Of a stretch of DNA of 64,000 nucleotides, positions 29,063 to 39,964 are shown in pieces. The notes beneath the pieces are model-generated. The model did not search any database. It worked only from the letters and a program-made list of their open reading frames with translations, and was not told the DNA's origin. The stretch covers positions 53,664 through 117,663 of the forward strand of contig CACLGX010000003.1 of the NCBI GenBank assembly GCA_902606585.1, written 5' to 3'. Position numbers and translations under genes: made by a program. The DNA comes from Paracoccaceae bacterium (GTDB lineage Bacteria > Pseudomonadota > Alphaproteobacteria > Rhodobacterales > Rhodobacteraceae). Numbering within the stretch: the stretch's first letter is position 1; each line of letters starts with the position of its first letter.

Positions 29063-29365
29063 ATGATTATTTATGGATTAAAAAATTGTGATGCATGTAA
29101 AGCCTTTCTAAAGTCACAACCAGACTTTGAATTAATTGATGTAAGTATTACGCCAGTACCAGAAAATATATTGAAAGAAGCTATACAAAATTTTGGTGAA
29201 AAACTTATAAACAAACAGTCAACAACTTGGCGAAAGCTAGATACCGAAACCAGAGAGAAGCAACCACAAGAAATTATAAGACTTAATCCAAAAGTTATGA
29301 AGCGGCCTTTAGTTAAGCTCAAGTCAGGAGAACTTTTATTAGGTTCTCAAGTATCAAAAGATTAA
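29063..29365 (+). CDS. ArsC/Spx family protein
   Basis: 'MIIYGLKNCDACKAFLKSQ', 'LNPKVMKRPLVKLKSGELLLG'. Confidence 0.85.
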   Translation: MIIYGLKNCDACKAFLKSQPDFELIDVSITPVPENILKEAIQNFGEKLINKQSTTWRKLDTETREKQPQEIIRLNPKVMKRPLVKLKSGELLLGSQVSKD

Positions 29366-29371
29366 ATTTTT

Positions 29372-31327
29372 TCAACTGATGGCTAATTGATCTGGAGATT
29401 TAGCTTCTTTTGTTAGTTGCTTTATTAATTCATTTAGCTGTTCAACCTTTGTATGCTTTTCACCCAACCTTCTTACCGAAACAGTTTGCTCAGCAATTTC
29501 TTTCATGCCGCAAGCTAAGATCACTGGAACTTTACTTACGGAATGCTCGCGAACTTTGTAATTAATCTTCTCGTTTCGTAAGTCGGCCTCTGCCCGTATG
29601 CCCTTGGCTCTCAGAGCTTTTACTACATTTTCACAATAATCATTTGCGTCAGAGACAATGGCTGCAACGACGACTTGTCTAGGTGCGAGCCAAAATGGTA
29701 ACCGACCTGCAAAACTTTCGATTAGTATCCCGATGAAGCGTTCAAAAGAGCCCAAACACGCTCTATGGAGCATGACTGGGCGATGTTTATTCCCATCCTC
29801 TCCTACATAATTGGCATCTAATCGATCGGGTAAAACAAAATCTACTTGGAGAGTGCCACATTGCCAGTCTCTACCAATTGCGTCTGTTAAGACAAATTCA
29901 AGTTTTGGACCGTAAAAAGCACCTTCGCCCGGGTTTATTTCAAAATCATAACCAGCAGCTATTGTTGCTGATTTTAAAGCATCTTCAGCCTTATCCCAGA
30001 CCTTATCGCTGCCTGAACGTTTTTCTGGTCTATCGGAAAATTTGATGGAGAATTTTTCAAAACCTAAATCTCTGTAGACGTCAGATAAGAATTTTATAAA
30101 TTTTTTTGTTTCAGATTCAATTTGATCCTCGCGGCAAAAAATATGGGCATCATCTTGAGTAAATCCGCGGACACGCATTACGCCATGTAGCGCACCTGAA
30201 GGTTCATATCGATTACAACTGCCAAATTCAGCCATTCTAAGCGGTAAATCACGATATGACTTAAGACCTTGATTATAAACTTGTACATGACATGGGCAAT
30301 TCATTGGCTTGAGTGCATTGACTGCTTTTTCTCGCGCATGTTCTTCATCGACTTCAACTATAAACATGTTTTCTTGATACTTTTCCCAATGACCGGATGC
30401 TTCCCATAATTTTCGATCAACTAGCTGTGGAGTGTTTACCTCAACGTAACCATCTAGTTCCTGTTTGCGGCGCATATAGTCTTGTAATGTTGTGTAAATC
30501 TTCCACCCATTAGGATGCCAAAATATTTGTCCTGGTGCTTCCTCTTGCATATGGAATAATTTCATTTCTCGACCAAGTTTTCGGTGGTCTCTTTTTGCGG
30601 CTTCTTCAAGCATATTTAGATGAGCTTTTAGTTGTTCTTTATTTAAAAAAGCGCAGCCATAGATTCTCTGAAGTTGCTCTCTATTGCTGTCACCCCTCCA
30701 ATATGCACCGGCAACATGCATTAATTTAAAACCATCTGCTGGCACTTGACCCGTGTGTTGCAAGTGAGGGCCACGGCAAAGGTCTTGCCAATTTCCATGC
30801 CAATACATTCTTATTGGTTCGTTACCTGGGATTGATTCAATCAGCTCAACTTTAAATGGCTCTTTATTCTCTTTATAGTAATCGATCGCTTTCTGACGGC
30901 TCCATACTTCGGTTTTAATCAGGTCTCTAGCGTTTATTATTTCCTTCATTTTCCTTTCGATGAGAATTAAGTCATCTGTCGTGAAAGGATCTTTTCTGTC
31001 AAAATCATAGTACCACCCATCTCGGATAACGGGACCAATAGTAACTTTAACGTCACTCCAAATTTCTTGTACTGCGCGAGCCATGATGTGAGCAAGGTCG
31101 TGCCTGACAAGTTCTAAAGCGGGTTCTGCGTCTTTGATTGTATTGATAGAGATGCTCGCGTCTTCGTTGATGGGCCAAGAAAGATCAAAGTGTTGTCCAT
31201 TTACGGTTGAGCTTATAGCTTTTTTTAAAAGAGAAGGGGCAATAGAACTCGCAACTTCTTGTGAAGTTATACCTTTATCAAAATTCTTTTGATTGCCGTC
31301 AGGAAAGGTCAGAGTTACTTGGCTCAT
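29372..31327 (-). CDS. thrS: threonyl-tRNA synthetase
   Basis: TGS, catalytic and anticodon domains; '[10 protein letters not shown]', '[21 protein letters not shown]'; start at [11 protein letters not shown]. Confidence 0.97.
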   Translation of the reverse strand: MSQVTLTFPDGNQKNFDKGITSQEVASSIAPSLLKKAISSTVNGQHFDLSWPINEDASISINTIKDAEPALELVRHDLAHIMARAVQEIWSDVKVTIGPVIRDGWYYDFDRKDPFTTDDLILIERKMKEIINARDLIKTEVWSRQKAIDYYKENKEPFKVELIESIPGNEPIRMYWHGNWQDLCRGPHLQHTGQVPADGFKLMHVAGAYWRGDSNREQLQRIYGCAFLNKEQLKAHLNMLEEAAKRDHRKLGREMKLFHMQEEAPGQIFWHPNGWKIYTTLQDYMRRKQELDGYVEVNTPQLVDRKLWEASGHWEKYQENMFIVEVDEEHAREKAVNALKPMNCPCHVQVYNQGLKSYRDLPLRMAEFGSCNRYEPSGALHGVMRVRGFTQDDAHIFCREDQIESETKKFIKFLSDVYRDLGFEKFSIKFSDRPEKRSGSDKVWDKAEDALKSATIAAGYDFEINPGEGAFYGPKLEFVLTDAIGRDWQCGTLQVDFVLPDRLDANYVGEDGNKHRPVMLHRACLGSFERFIGILIESFAGRLPFWLAPRQVVVAAIVSDANDYCENVVKALRAKGIRAEADLRNEKINYKVREHSVSKVPVILACGMKEIAEQTVSVRRLGEKHTKVEQLNELIKQLTKEAKSPDQLAIS

Positions 31328-31533
31328 TATTATCATCCTCATCATTTTGGCGCCTACGGAACGCCCGGTTGTGGGTTTAGCTTTAATCTGGTTGTGAAGG
31401 GCCGAGGCTTTTTCGTCAACCCTTAAATACTTTGAACTGTTGAGTACTGGCTTTTTTCCCTTTAAGTCATAAGTAGAAAAATTTTTTAAAAAATCTTATG
31501 AATTGCTCTACTTTACAAAGTTAAAGGTAAAAA

Positions 31534-32277
31534 ATGACAAAATTCCTAGTAACTCCTACTGGTCAGCAATTAGCTTATTCATTTATTGGGGGAACGGGTC
31601 CTACTGTGATTTTTTTGGGCGGTTTTAAGTCTGACATGGAAGGTTCAAAGGCGATTTTCTTAGAAAAATGGGCTAAAAAAAGAAATAGGGCATTTTTGCG
31701 ATTTGATTACTCTGGTCATGGGCAGTCTAGCGGTAACTTTCTCAATCTTGGGATTGGAGATTGGTGTAATGATGCTAAACAAATTATTGGATTAACAAAA
31801 AATAATGGAATAATTTTGGTTGGTTCCTCTATGGGTGGTTGGATTGCATTATTATTGAGCCAGGAACTTGGTAGTAGGCTGAAAGGTTTAATCACAATTG
31901 CCGCTGCTCCAGATTTTACCGAAGAAAGTATGTGGAAAAATTTTACTGAGGATCAAAAAAAAGAAGTTTTAAATAAAGGCGTCCTTTACTTGCCATCAGA
32001 CTATGGCGAGCCTTATCCAATAACACGTTATCTCATCGAAAACGGAAGGCAAAATCTTGTATTGCGTGAGCCACTGGAATTACATTGCCCAGTCAGGCTC
32101 ATGCAAGGAACTGAAGATACGGCAGTAACACGAGAAACTGCATTAAATTTATTTGATCATATTAACGCAGATGACCTATCACTTTTTTTTAAACGTGGGG
32201 CCGACCATTCCTTTTCTGATCAAGGCTGTTTGGAAATCCTTGAAAAAAATTTGGAAGATCTATTGCAAGGATGTTGA
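31534..32277 (+). CDS. alpha/beta hydrolase
   Basis: 'FLRFDYSGHGQSSG', nucleophile elbow 'VGSSMGGWIALLL', 'GADHSF'. Confidence 0.88.
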   Translation: MTKFLVTPTGQQLAYSFIGGTGPTVIFLGGFKSDMEGSKAIFLEKWAKKRNRAFLRFDYSGHGQSSGNFLNLGIGDWCNDAKQIIGLTKNNGIILVGSSMGGWIALLLSQELGSRLKGLITIAAAPDFTEESMWKNFTEDQKKEVLNKGVLYLPSDYGEPYPITRYLIENGRQNLVLREPLELHCPVRLMQGTEDTAVTRETALNLFDHINADDLSLFFKRGADHSFSDQGCLEILEKNLEDLLQGC

Positions 32278-33209
32278 TTTTTCTTACTTTTCTAGGATGG
32301 CTGCTCGCAATTTTGCTCTTAGGAAAGCGCGAGCCTGCTGACTTAGCTTTGCCAGAAGTATCGATTGATACAAGTGTGGATCATTATTTAGAAAAGCAAG
32401 AAAAAGAAGTTTTAGGTCTACAGCCTGGGGTTGGTAAGGAAGTAGTTTGGGCTGAGAGAAGAGAAAAAAAGACAAAATTTTCCATTATTTTTTTGCATGG
32501 ATTTACGGCCTCAAAGTTCGAGTTATCTCCATTTCCTAACGCTATCGCTCTTGGGCTTAAGGCCAATATCTACAATGCTCGTCTATCGGGGCATGGATGT
32601 GGGGGCGAGGCTCTTGGCAAAGTACAAGTTAAAGATTGGGTTTTCGACTTATCTGAAGCGTTAGAAATAGGCAGAAAAATTGGTGAGAAAATCATCATAA
32701 TTGGTTCATCGACGGGAGGTACTTTAGCAACCGTGGCGGCGTCTGAAAAAAACGTCTCCGGAATTATTTTTGTATCACCAAATTTTAAAGTCCGGTATCG
32801 ATTTTTTCAAATCTTCACACTTGGTTTTGCTCGATTTTGGATCCCTCTTATCTTTGGAAAATACCGTGAATTTCAACCAATATCAAAAGAGCATGCGATA
32901 TATTGGACAACCCGTTATCCAATAGTTGCTGTTATAACCATGGCTACACTTGTTAAAAAAGTTGTAAGTCAGAATTTTAATAAAAAAAATTGTCCTGCCC
33001 TATTTATTGTTTCAGAGGAAGATAAAGTTGTAGATGCTAAGAAAACTCTCAAAATTGCTGAGCAATGGGGAGGAAAATCATCTGTTAATCTCGTAAAATG
33101 CGGCCCTTATGATGATCCAAATTCACATGTTCTTGCGGGCGATATTAAGTCACCAACGCAGACTGATAAGCTTGTTAAGACGTCGCTTGCCTGGATCAAA
33201 TCTTTGTGA
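32271..33209 (+). CDS. alpha/beta hydrolase with N-terminal hydrophobic anchor
   Basis: 'FLHGFTASKFELSPFPN', 'LSGHGCGGEALGKV', 'IGSSTGGTLATV'. Confidence 0.85.
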   Translation: MLIFLTFLGWLLAILLLGKREPADLALPEVSIDTSVDHYLEKQEKEVLGLQPGVGKEVVWAERREKKTKFSIIFLHGFTASKFELSPFPNAIALGLKANIYNARLSGHGCGGEALGKVQVKDWVFDLSEALEIGRKIGEKIIIIGSSTGGTLATVAASEKNVSGIIFVSPNFKVRYRFFQIFTLGFARFWIPLIFGKYREFQPISKEHAIYWTTRYPIVAVITMATLVKKVVSQNFNKKNCPALFIVSEEDKVVDAKKTLKIAEQWGGKSSVNLVKCGPYDDPNSHVLAGDIKSPTQTDKLVKTSLAWIKSL

Positions 33210-33245
33210 TGTAATAAAATTCTCGAATTTAACTAGGTATGAAAT

Positions 33246-34007
33246 ATGTTACCTCGAACCCCATCCTTTCGGTTAGATGGAAAATGCGCAGTAGTGACTG
33301 GAGGATCCCGTGGCATTGGTCTAGGGTGCGCAGTTGCTCTGGCGGAGGAGGGGGCAAATGTAATAATTGTTGCAAGGTCTAAAGATCAAGTTTCCGAAAC
33401 AGTAAAAAAAATGAAGTCTGAGGGCTTCTCTGTGTCAGGAGCGCCAATGGATGTAACTAATATTGATAGTGTAAAAAATTTAATGAATGAATTCTATGAT
33501 ATTGATATTTTAGTAAATTCGGCCGGGATTGCACGACACACCCCTACAGTTGATACAACAGTAGTTGATTTTGATGACGTAATGGCCGTGAATGTGAGAT
33601 CCGCATATTTTTTAGCTCAGTCAGCTGCGAAGAAAATGATCGCTAAGGGCGTGGGTGGCTCAATAATTCAAATTAGTAGCCAAATGGCTCATGTAGGTGG
33701 GATTGATAGAGCAGTTTATTGTGGCACAAAGCATGCAATTGAAGGCATAAATAAATCAATGGCGATGGAGTTTGGGCCACATAAAATTAGAGTAAATTCT
33801 ATTTGTCCAACTTTTGTTAGAACACCTTTTACCGAATCTACGTTTCAAGATCCAGAAAAAGTTAAGTGGATAGAAGCAAAAATTAAGGTTGGAAGGGTCG
33901 GTGAAGTGGAGGATATTATGGGCGCTGTTAAATTTTTAGCTTCCGATGTTTCAGCTATGGTTACCGGTTCATCCATACTGATAGACGGTGGTTGGACAGC
34001 CGGTTAA
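33246..34007 (+). CDS. SDR family oxidoreductase
   Basis: 'KCAVVTGGSRGIGLGCAVALAEEGANVIIVARS', 'YCGTKHAIEGINKSMAMEFGPHKIRVNSI'. Confidence 0.93.
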   Translation: MLPRTPSFRLDGKCAVVTGGSRGIGLGCAVALAEEGANVIIVARSKDQVSETVKKMKSEGFSVSGAPMDVTNIDSVKNLMNEFYDIDILVNSAGIARHTPTVDTTVVDFDDVMAVNVRSAYFLAQSAAKKMIAKGVGGSIIQISSQMAHVGGIDRAVYCGTKHAIEGINKSMAMEFGPHKIRVNSICPTFVRTPFTESTFQDPEKVKWIEAKIKVGRVGEVEDIMGAVKFLASDVSAMVTGSSILIDGGWTAG

Positions 34008-34053
34008 ATGCCCAACGGTCCAAATTCTAAAAGTAAAAACCGATAAAGTCCTT

Positions 34054-34590
34054 TTAGCTATCTTTGTTTAAATACTGTTCAATTTTTGAAGTAATTTTGG
34101 GAGAAGTTGGTTTTGTGATAGAGTTATAAGTCTCAACTAGATTACCCTTAGGATCCAATAGTACTTTGTAAAAATTCCATCTTGGCGTGAAACCGTATTC
34201 TTTTTGCATCCACTGGAAAAATGGATGAGCCCGACCACCTTTTACAGATGTGATAGTTGTCATTGGCAGACTAAGGTTATAATTAATTTCACAAAAATCC
34301 TGAACAGCGGCTTCTGTTTTAAGCTCTTGATTGAAATCGTTTGAGGGTACAGTTATTACAACCAGTCCTCGTTCAGAATACTTGTCATATAATTTCTGTA
34401 ACCCTTCGTATTGATAGGTAAAGCCACAGCGACTGGCTGTATTTACAATTAAAATTGGACTACCTCTAAATTCTTTAAGGTTAAGCACTCCTCCGTCGAT
34501 ATTTTCGAACTCGAAATCACTTGCGGCATGAACTGGACTCATCATTAACATCATATTTAATCCAAAAATTTTCAAAAAATCTATAAACAT
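34054..34590 (-). CDS. glutathione peroxidase family protein (Cys type)
   Basis: 'ILIVNTASRCGFTYQYEGLQKLYDKY', 'PFFQWMQKEYGFTPRWNFYKVLLD'. Confidence 0.92.
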   Translation of the reverse strand: MFIDFLKIFGLNMMLMMSPVHAASDFEFENIDGGVLNLKEFRGSPILIVNTASRCGFTYQYEGLQKLYDKYSERGLVVITVPSNDFNQELKTEAAVQDFCEINYNLSLPMTTITSVKGGRAHPFFQWMQKEYGFTPRWNFYKVLLDPKGNLVETYNSITKPTSPKITSKIEQYLNKDS

Positions 34591-34636
34591 AAAAAAAAGT
34601 TAGCCCGATTTTCAAAGTGTCAATAAATGTTTTCTA

Positions 34637-36454
34637 TCAATCAAATGTTTCTAACTCATCGATCATTTCAGATATCATTGATAAGCCTTTGGACCAAAAT
34701 CCAGGATCGCTAGCGTCTAAGCCAAACGGTTTAAGTAGTTCTTTATGATGCTTTGATCCCCCAGCGGACAGCATGTTAAAGTACTTATCTTCGAAACCTT
34801 TAGGATTTTCTTTGTATGTTGCGTAAAGCGCATTTACCAAACCATCTCCAAACGCATAAGCATAAACATAAAAAGGGGAATGCACAAAATGGGGTATGTA
34901 GCTCCAAAACGTTTCATAGCCGTCTACGAATTCAAATGCTGGACCAAGACTTTCGGATTGAACTGACATCCACAAAGAATTGATGTCTGATGGCGTAAGC
35001 TCTCCTTTCTTTCGGGCATCATGAAGCTTACATTCAAAATCGTAAAAAGCAATTTGCCTGACTACAGTATTGATCATATCTTCTATTTTATTCGCCAAAA
35101 GAACCTTTCGTTCGGACTTATCTGTTGCTTGATCAAGCATTTGTTGAAACGTAAGCATCTCTCCAAAAACAGAAGCAGTTTCGGCCAGTGTAAGGGGTGT
35201 CGAAGACAACATCTGTCCCTGCGAAGATGCCAAAACTTGATGAACACCATGGCCAAGTTCGTGCGCGAGTGTCATAACATCCCGCGGTTTTCCAAGATAA
35301 TTTAACATTATGTAAGGATGCACATCTGTCACAGTAGGATGAGCAAATGCTCCAGGCGCTTTTCCGGGTTTTACGCCTGCATCAATCCAACCTTTATTAA
35401 AAAACGGAGTAATCAAATTTGACATACGATTGTCAAACTTGGTGTATGCATCTGTCACTATCGTTTGTGCTTCACCCCATGTAACCAACTTATCACTTTC
35501 CATGGGCAATGGGGCATTCCTATCCCAAACCTGCATGACTTCGAGGCCAAGCCATTTCCTTTTCAATTCATAATACCGATGGCTAATTTTTGGGTATGCT
35601 TTCACAACAGAATTCCTCAAGGCTTCCACTACCTCTGGTTCGACCTGATTTGCTAAGTGTCGACCCATTTGGGCGGTTGGCATTCCCCTCCAGCGGTCAA
35701 CTATTTCTTTTTCTTTGGCCTGAGTATTATGAACCCGTGTAAAAATTTTTATATTTTCCATGAAAACTCTGGCTAATTCGCGGGTAGCTTTTTCACGATT
35801 TTCCCGTTTTTGATCAGTTAAAAGGTTGAGCGTAGCTTCTATATTTAATGTTTCTTCACCGACCTTAAATTTTAAACCAGCGATAGTTTCATCAAAAAGT
35901 TTTTCCCAAGCATCTCCTACAATTCCAAGGTCGTGAAGAAACTTTTCAATTTCATCCGATAGTTGGTAAGGTTTAAGAGCTCTTATTTTTTCAAAAATTG
36001 GTTTGTAACGTAAAAGATCAATATTTTCTTTTAGTAGATTTTTTAGAAAGGAATTTTCTAAACTATTGATTTCAAGTGAAAAAAATACTATCTTTGTGGT
36101 GTAGATAGTAACTTTTTCTTGCATGTCGGATAAAAATTTAGCGCGGCCAGCATCGGTTGTTTTTTGATAATAACGAAGGCCAGCATAAGAAATTATACGG
36201 CCTGAAACCGAGCTAATCTTCTCATTTCGGACAACACAATTCAACATTTGATCAGCGGAAAGACTCTTTAGCTTGCCCTCATAGTCCTTGGCAAATTTAT
36301 CACATTCTTTTTCTAGCCAGTTTAAATCACTTACTAATTCTTTTGCGTCAGTTGAAGTGTAAAGATCATTCAAGTTCCAATCGGGAAGTTGACCTAATTC
36401 AGAAGATCCTTTGGAATGCTCAGAATCAAAAGTTGGCATTGGAAGATGAAACAT
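34637..36454 (-). CDS. pepF: M3 family oligoendopeptidase F
   Basis: Zinc motif 'VMTLAHELGHGVHQVLA'; 605 aa. Confidence 0.94.
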   Translation of the reverse strand: MFHLPMPTFDSEHSKGSSELGQLPDWNLNDLYTSTDAKELVSDLNWLEKECDKFAKDYEGKLKSLSADQMLNCVVRNEKISSVSGRIISYAGLRYYQKTTDAGRAKFLSDMQEKVTIYTTKIVFFSLEINSLENSFLKNLLKENIDLLRYKPIFEKIRALKPYQLSDEIEKFLHDLGIVGDAWEKLFDETIAGLKFKVGEETLNIEATLNLLTDQKRENREKATRELARVFMENIKIFTRVHNTQAKEKEIVDRWRGMPTAQMGRHLANQVEPEVVEALRNSVVKAYPKISHRYYELKRKWLGLEVMQVWDRNAPLPMESDKLVTWGEAQTIVTDAYTKFDNRMSNLITPFFNKGWIDAGVKPGKAPGAFAHPTVTDVHPYIMLNYLGKPRDVMTLAHELGHGVHQVLASSQGQMLSSTPLTLAETASVFGEMLTFQQMLDQATDKSERKVLLANKIEDMINTVVRQIAFYDFECKLHDARKKGELTPSDINSLWMSVQSESLGPAFEFVDGYETFWSYIPHFVHSPFYVYAYAFGDGLVNALYATYKENPKGFEDKYFNMLSAGGSKHHKELLKPFGLDASDPGFWSKGLSMISEMIDELETFD

Positions 36455-36516
36455 ATTTTACCTCTAAATTTATTTATTCAGGGTTATTTAACTGTAAAAA
36501 GAAGTACTACAAGAGA

Positions 36517-38100
36517 TTAAGATAAAAAAGCTTTGAGATCTTTTAATTTATTTGCATCCTTTGGCAATTTCTCATGGCGCCATCTCAACATTCTTGGAAA
36601 ACGTAATGCCACCCCCGATTTATGCCTCGTGCTCTCGTGGATGCCTTCAAAAGCAATTTCAAATACCAATTCTGGTGGCACTTGCCGAACGGGTCCAAAC
36701 TTTTGAATTGTGTTCTTTTTAACCCATGATGTAATTTGTCGAAACTCTTCGTCTTTCAACCCCGAGTATGCTTTTGTGAACGGTACCAATTGATCATCGT
36801 CCCAGATAGCAAAAGTATAATCAGTATAAAGATTTGCTCTTCGGCCGTGACCTGCTTGTGCATAAATTAACACCCCGTCGATGGTAAGTGGGTCCAATTT
36901 CCATTTCCACCAATCGCCTTTCTTCCTTCCAATATAATATTTACTATCTTTATTTTTAAGCATTATACCTTCTGCCTTTTGAGATCTGGATGTTTCTCTC
37001 ATGCGGGTCAGGTCAGTCCACGTCTTACTTTCGATCTCAGCTGATAATTTGATCGGTAATTTATCTGGTATTAGATTTACAAGTTTTGCCAATTTCGATC
37101 GCCGTAATTCCAGATTTTGGTTTCTAATATCCACACCTTCAACTTCTAAAAGATCATAGGCAATTAAGATAACTGGAGCAGCCTCCATAAGAGGTTTTGA
37201 TATTTTTTTTCTCCCAATACGCTTCTGTAAGATATTAAAATCCAATGGTTGTTTTCCATTCCAAGCCACTATTTCTCCGTCTAAAACGGAACCATCAGGT
37301 ATAAATTTTATTAAGGCTTCCAATTCGGGAAATCTTTCTGTCAAATTTTCTTCGCCTCTGGACCAAATAAACAGTTCCTTTGCTCTCTTTATAATTTGGC
37401 CTCTAATTCCATCCCATTTCCACTCTGCGATCCAGTCAGATCTTTTTCCTAGGTCGAAAGGATCTTTGTCTAATCCGTATGCTAAACAGAACGGGTAAGG
37501 TCGGCTAATATCCGACTTGCGCTCATCATTGATAATAAGGTTATTCCAACTTATTGTATCGGGGTGCCAATCTCCCATCAGGCGCAGTGAAATTTCAAAT
37601 TCATCAATATTGGTGATTTTTGCAAGCGCTTTTAAGGTTAATTTTTGGCTCACACCCAACCGAAAACCACCTGTAATCAATTTGTTAAAAACAAAACACT
37701 CTTTCCTGTTTAGCGTTGACCATGCATCCACGACAAATCGACGCTTTTCCTCTATGTTTTGTTTTTCTAGCTGTCTGAGTTTGGAGATCCATGCAGTGAG
37801 GCTTTTTTCTGAAAATTGATTTTTTTCAGGGGTCAAAAGGGATATGGTTTCAGCCAAGTCACCTACAACCGAGTAAGTTTCGTCAAGTAACCAAGTTGGC
37901 AAATTTGTTACTTCACAAGCCCACTCCCTTAAATAGCCAGTACTTATTAGTCTTTTTGGTCGTCGGCCTGAAAACAACGCTAAGCACCAAAGTTTATCGG
38001 AGTTGCTGGCATTTTCAAAAAAACTTGCCAATAATTCTATTTTTTTATTGGTTTTTGTCGTTTGATCTAGACTGTAAACAAGGCTTGCAAAATTTTTCAT
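36517..38100 (-). CDS. ATP-dependent DNA ligase (LIG-LHR-EXO system type)
   Basis: 'AEWKWDGIRGQIIKRAKELFIWSRGEENLTERFPE', 'SVLDGEIVAW', 'EGIMLKNKDSKYYIGRKKGDWWKWKLDPLTIDGVLIYAQAGHGRRANLYTDYTFAIWD'. Confidence 0.93.
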   Translation of the reverse strand: MKNFASLVYSLDQTTKTNKKIELLASFFENASNSDKLWCLALFSGRRPKRLISTGYLREWACEVTNLPTWLLDETYSVVGDLAETISLLTPEKNQFSEKSLTAWISKLRQLEKQNIEEKRRFVVDAWSTLNRKECFVFNKLITGGFRLGVSQKLTLKALAKITNIDEFEISLRLMGDWHPDTISWNNLIINDERKSDISRPYPFCLAYGLDKDPFDLGKRSDWIAEWKWDGIRGQIIKRAKELFIWSRGEENLTERFPELEALIKFIPDGSVLDGEIVAWNGKQPLDFNILQKRIGRKKISKPLMEAAPVILIAYDLLEVEGVDIRNQNLELRRSKLAKLVNLIPDKLPIKLSAEIESKTWTDLTRMRETSRSQKAEGIMLKNKDSKYYIGRKKGDWWKWKLDPLTIDGVLIYAQAGHGRRANLYTDYTFAIWDDDQLVPFTKAYSGLKDEEFRQITSWVKKNTIQKFGPVRQVPPELVFEIAFEGIHESTRHKSGVALRFPRMLRWRHEKLPKDANKLKDLKAFLS

Positions 38101-38114
38101 AATTTCAATAAAAC

Positions 38115-39146
38115 TTAAATATCTTCTTCCGCCGTCGCAAATTCTGTCTTTACAACTGAGGCATTCAGGCCTTTAAACCTAAGCCATTTTGAAAAACTTT
38201 CCGTATATCCATGAGTAACAAAAATTTTTTCAGCTCCCGTTTCTCTAATTGCCCAGTTTAGCCCAGCCCAATCCGCGTGATCGGAAATAACAAATCCTTT
38301 ATCGACCGCTCGCCTTCTTTTTATTCCTCTTATTGCCATCCAGCCACTCGCATATCCTGCAGATATTTTTCCAAATTTTTTTATCCAAGGAGTTGATAGA
38401 GCAGAGGGCGGTGCCAATATGAGAGCATTTTTAAAATCATTTAATTTTAGTTTAGAAGAGATAAGAGTTGTTTCCGGAATAGCTATTTTTTGCTCACGCA
38501 TTATTTGGTTCGTTTTTTCTATTGCGCCATGTGTGAGTATCGGCCCAATATTGTTATCTATTCCTGATATTAAACGTTGGGCCTTCCCTAGGCCATAAGC
38601 TGCCAAAACAGGTGTAAGACCTTCCTTATTGCACTGCCGCCACCAAGTATTGATTTCTCTAAATATTTCTTCTTGAGGCAGCCAATTAAACGCAGGTAAT
38701 CCAAAAGTACACTCACTGATAAAACTGTGACATTTTATGGGTTTAAAAGGTGTGGATAGTCCATCGTCTACAACCTTATAATCACCCGATACCACCCATC
38801 TTTCCCCTTTTATTTCAGCTAAAATTTGTGCAGATCCGGGAACATGTCCAGCCGGGTGAAAACTAATATTTACGCCATTTAAATTTATTTCTTTTTCATA
38901 AGGTATCGTCTCAATTTTAACATCACCAAGCCTATGACGGATAACAGGCGCAGCAATTTCAGTGCATAAGTATTTTTTACTGCCGTATCTTGCATGATCT
39001 GAATGGCCGTGGGTAATGAGCGCCCTTTCTACGGGACGCCAGGGATCAATGTAAAAGTCACCCTGACGACAGTATATACCTTGTGGCCTAAATTCTAATA
39101 CAGACATGTATTGAATATAGCGTTTGAGCTTTGGCTTGCCATTCAA
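38115..39146 (-). CDS. ligase-associated exonuclease (metallo-beta-lactamase/CPSF-type)
   Basis: 'DPWRPVERALITHGHSDHARYGSKKYLCTE', 'SFHPAGHVPGSAQILAE', 'FVISDHADWAGLNWAIRETGAEKIFVTHGY'; start may be the internal Met (MSVLEFRPQG). Confidence 0.92.
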   Translation of the reverse strand: MNGKPKLKRYIQYMSVLEFRPQGIYCRQGDFYIDPWRPVERALITHGHSDHARYGSKKYLCTEIAAPVIRHRLGDVKIETIPYEKEINLNGVNISFHPAGHVPGSAQILAEIKGERWVVSGDYKVVDDGLSTPFKPIKCHSFISECTFGLPAFNWLPQEEIFREINTWWRQCNKEGLTPVLAAYGLGKAQRLISGIDNNIGPILTHGAIEKTNQIMREQKIAIPETTLISSKLKLNDFKNALILAPPSALSTPWIKKFGKISAGYASGWMAIRGIKRRRAVDKGFVISDHADWAGLNWAIRETGAEKIFVTHGYTESFSKWLRFKGLNASVVKTEFATAEEDI

Positions 39147-39189
39147 AATTCCTATTGTAATCTGGGATGGTCATTATTTGAGGTGTGAT

Positions 39190-39960
39190 ATGTCCAATTT
39201 AAGTGGGTTCAAACAAAAAATGTTATCTGGTGAAAATCTGGCTGGAACATTTTTAAAGACACCTAACTACATACTCGTTGAGGTGCTTGCTCAAAGCAAA
39301 CTTGATTTTATATGCTTGGATGCTGAGCATTCCCCATTTGATCGCGCGGCGCTTGATCAATGTTTGTCAATTTCAAGAGCTTTGGATTTTCCTGTTTTAG
39401 TAAGAGTAGGTGAAGGCTCTGCCAAAGAAATTTTATGGGCTTTGGATTGTGGAGCTGTTGGTTTGGTAATTCCTCATGTTGATACGCCTGAGAAAGCTAA
39501 ATTTGCCTCGAAATCTGCCCGATATGGTTTAGGAGGACGGGGTTTTGCTGGTTCAACACGCTGGGCGGGATATGCAACAGAACATATGCCTTCTATAATT
39601 AAGCGATCTTACGAAGAAACAGTGGTGTTGGCACAAATAGAAGAGCCTGCTGGCGTAGAAAAGGCTTCAGAAATAGCAGCCATACCTGGTATCGATGGGC
39701 TTTTCGTTGGACCTGCTGATTTGTCAGTGGGATATGGATATGATCATCAAAACTCTGATGAACTAAAAGCGGCGTTAATCTCTGTTGGAGAAGCAACGCG
39801 CAAAGCTAATAAAACATTTGTTTCTTTTGTTTCTAATCCAGAAAAAGCCCGTGAATGGAGCCAAGATTTTGGTATAACTATGTTTTTCATTTCTTCCGAA
39901 CATAATTGGCTCAGGGACACTGCTAATGCCGTTGCAGATAAAGTACATGAGATCAAATAA
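39190..39960 (+). CDS. HpcH/HpaI aldolase family protein
   Basis: 'FICLDAEHSPFDRAALDQCL', 'GAVGLVIPHVDTPEKAKFASKSARYGLGGRGFAGSTRWAGY', 'IDGLFVGPADLSVGYG'. Confidence 0.93.
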   Translation: MSNLSGFKQKMLSGENLAGTFLKTPNYILVEVLAQSKLDFICLDAEHSPFDRAALDQCLSISRALDFPVLVRVGEGSAKEILWALDCGAVGLVIPHVDTPEKAKFASKSARYGLGGRGFAGSTRWAGYATEHMPSIIKRSYEETVVLAQIEEPAGVEKASEIAAIPGIDGLFVGPADLSVGYGYDHQNSDELKAALISVGEATRKANKTFVSFVSNPEKAREWSQDFGITMFFISSEHNWLRDTANAVADKVHEIK

Positions 39961-39964
39961 AATT

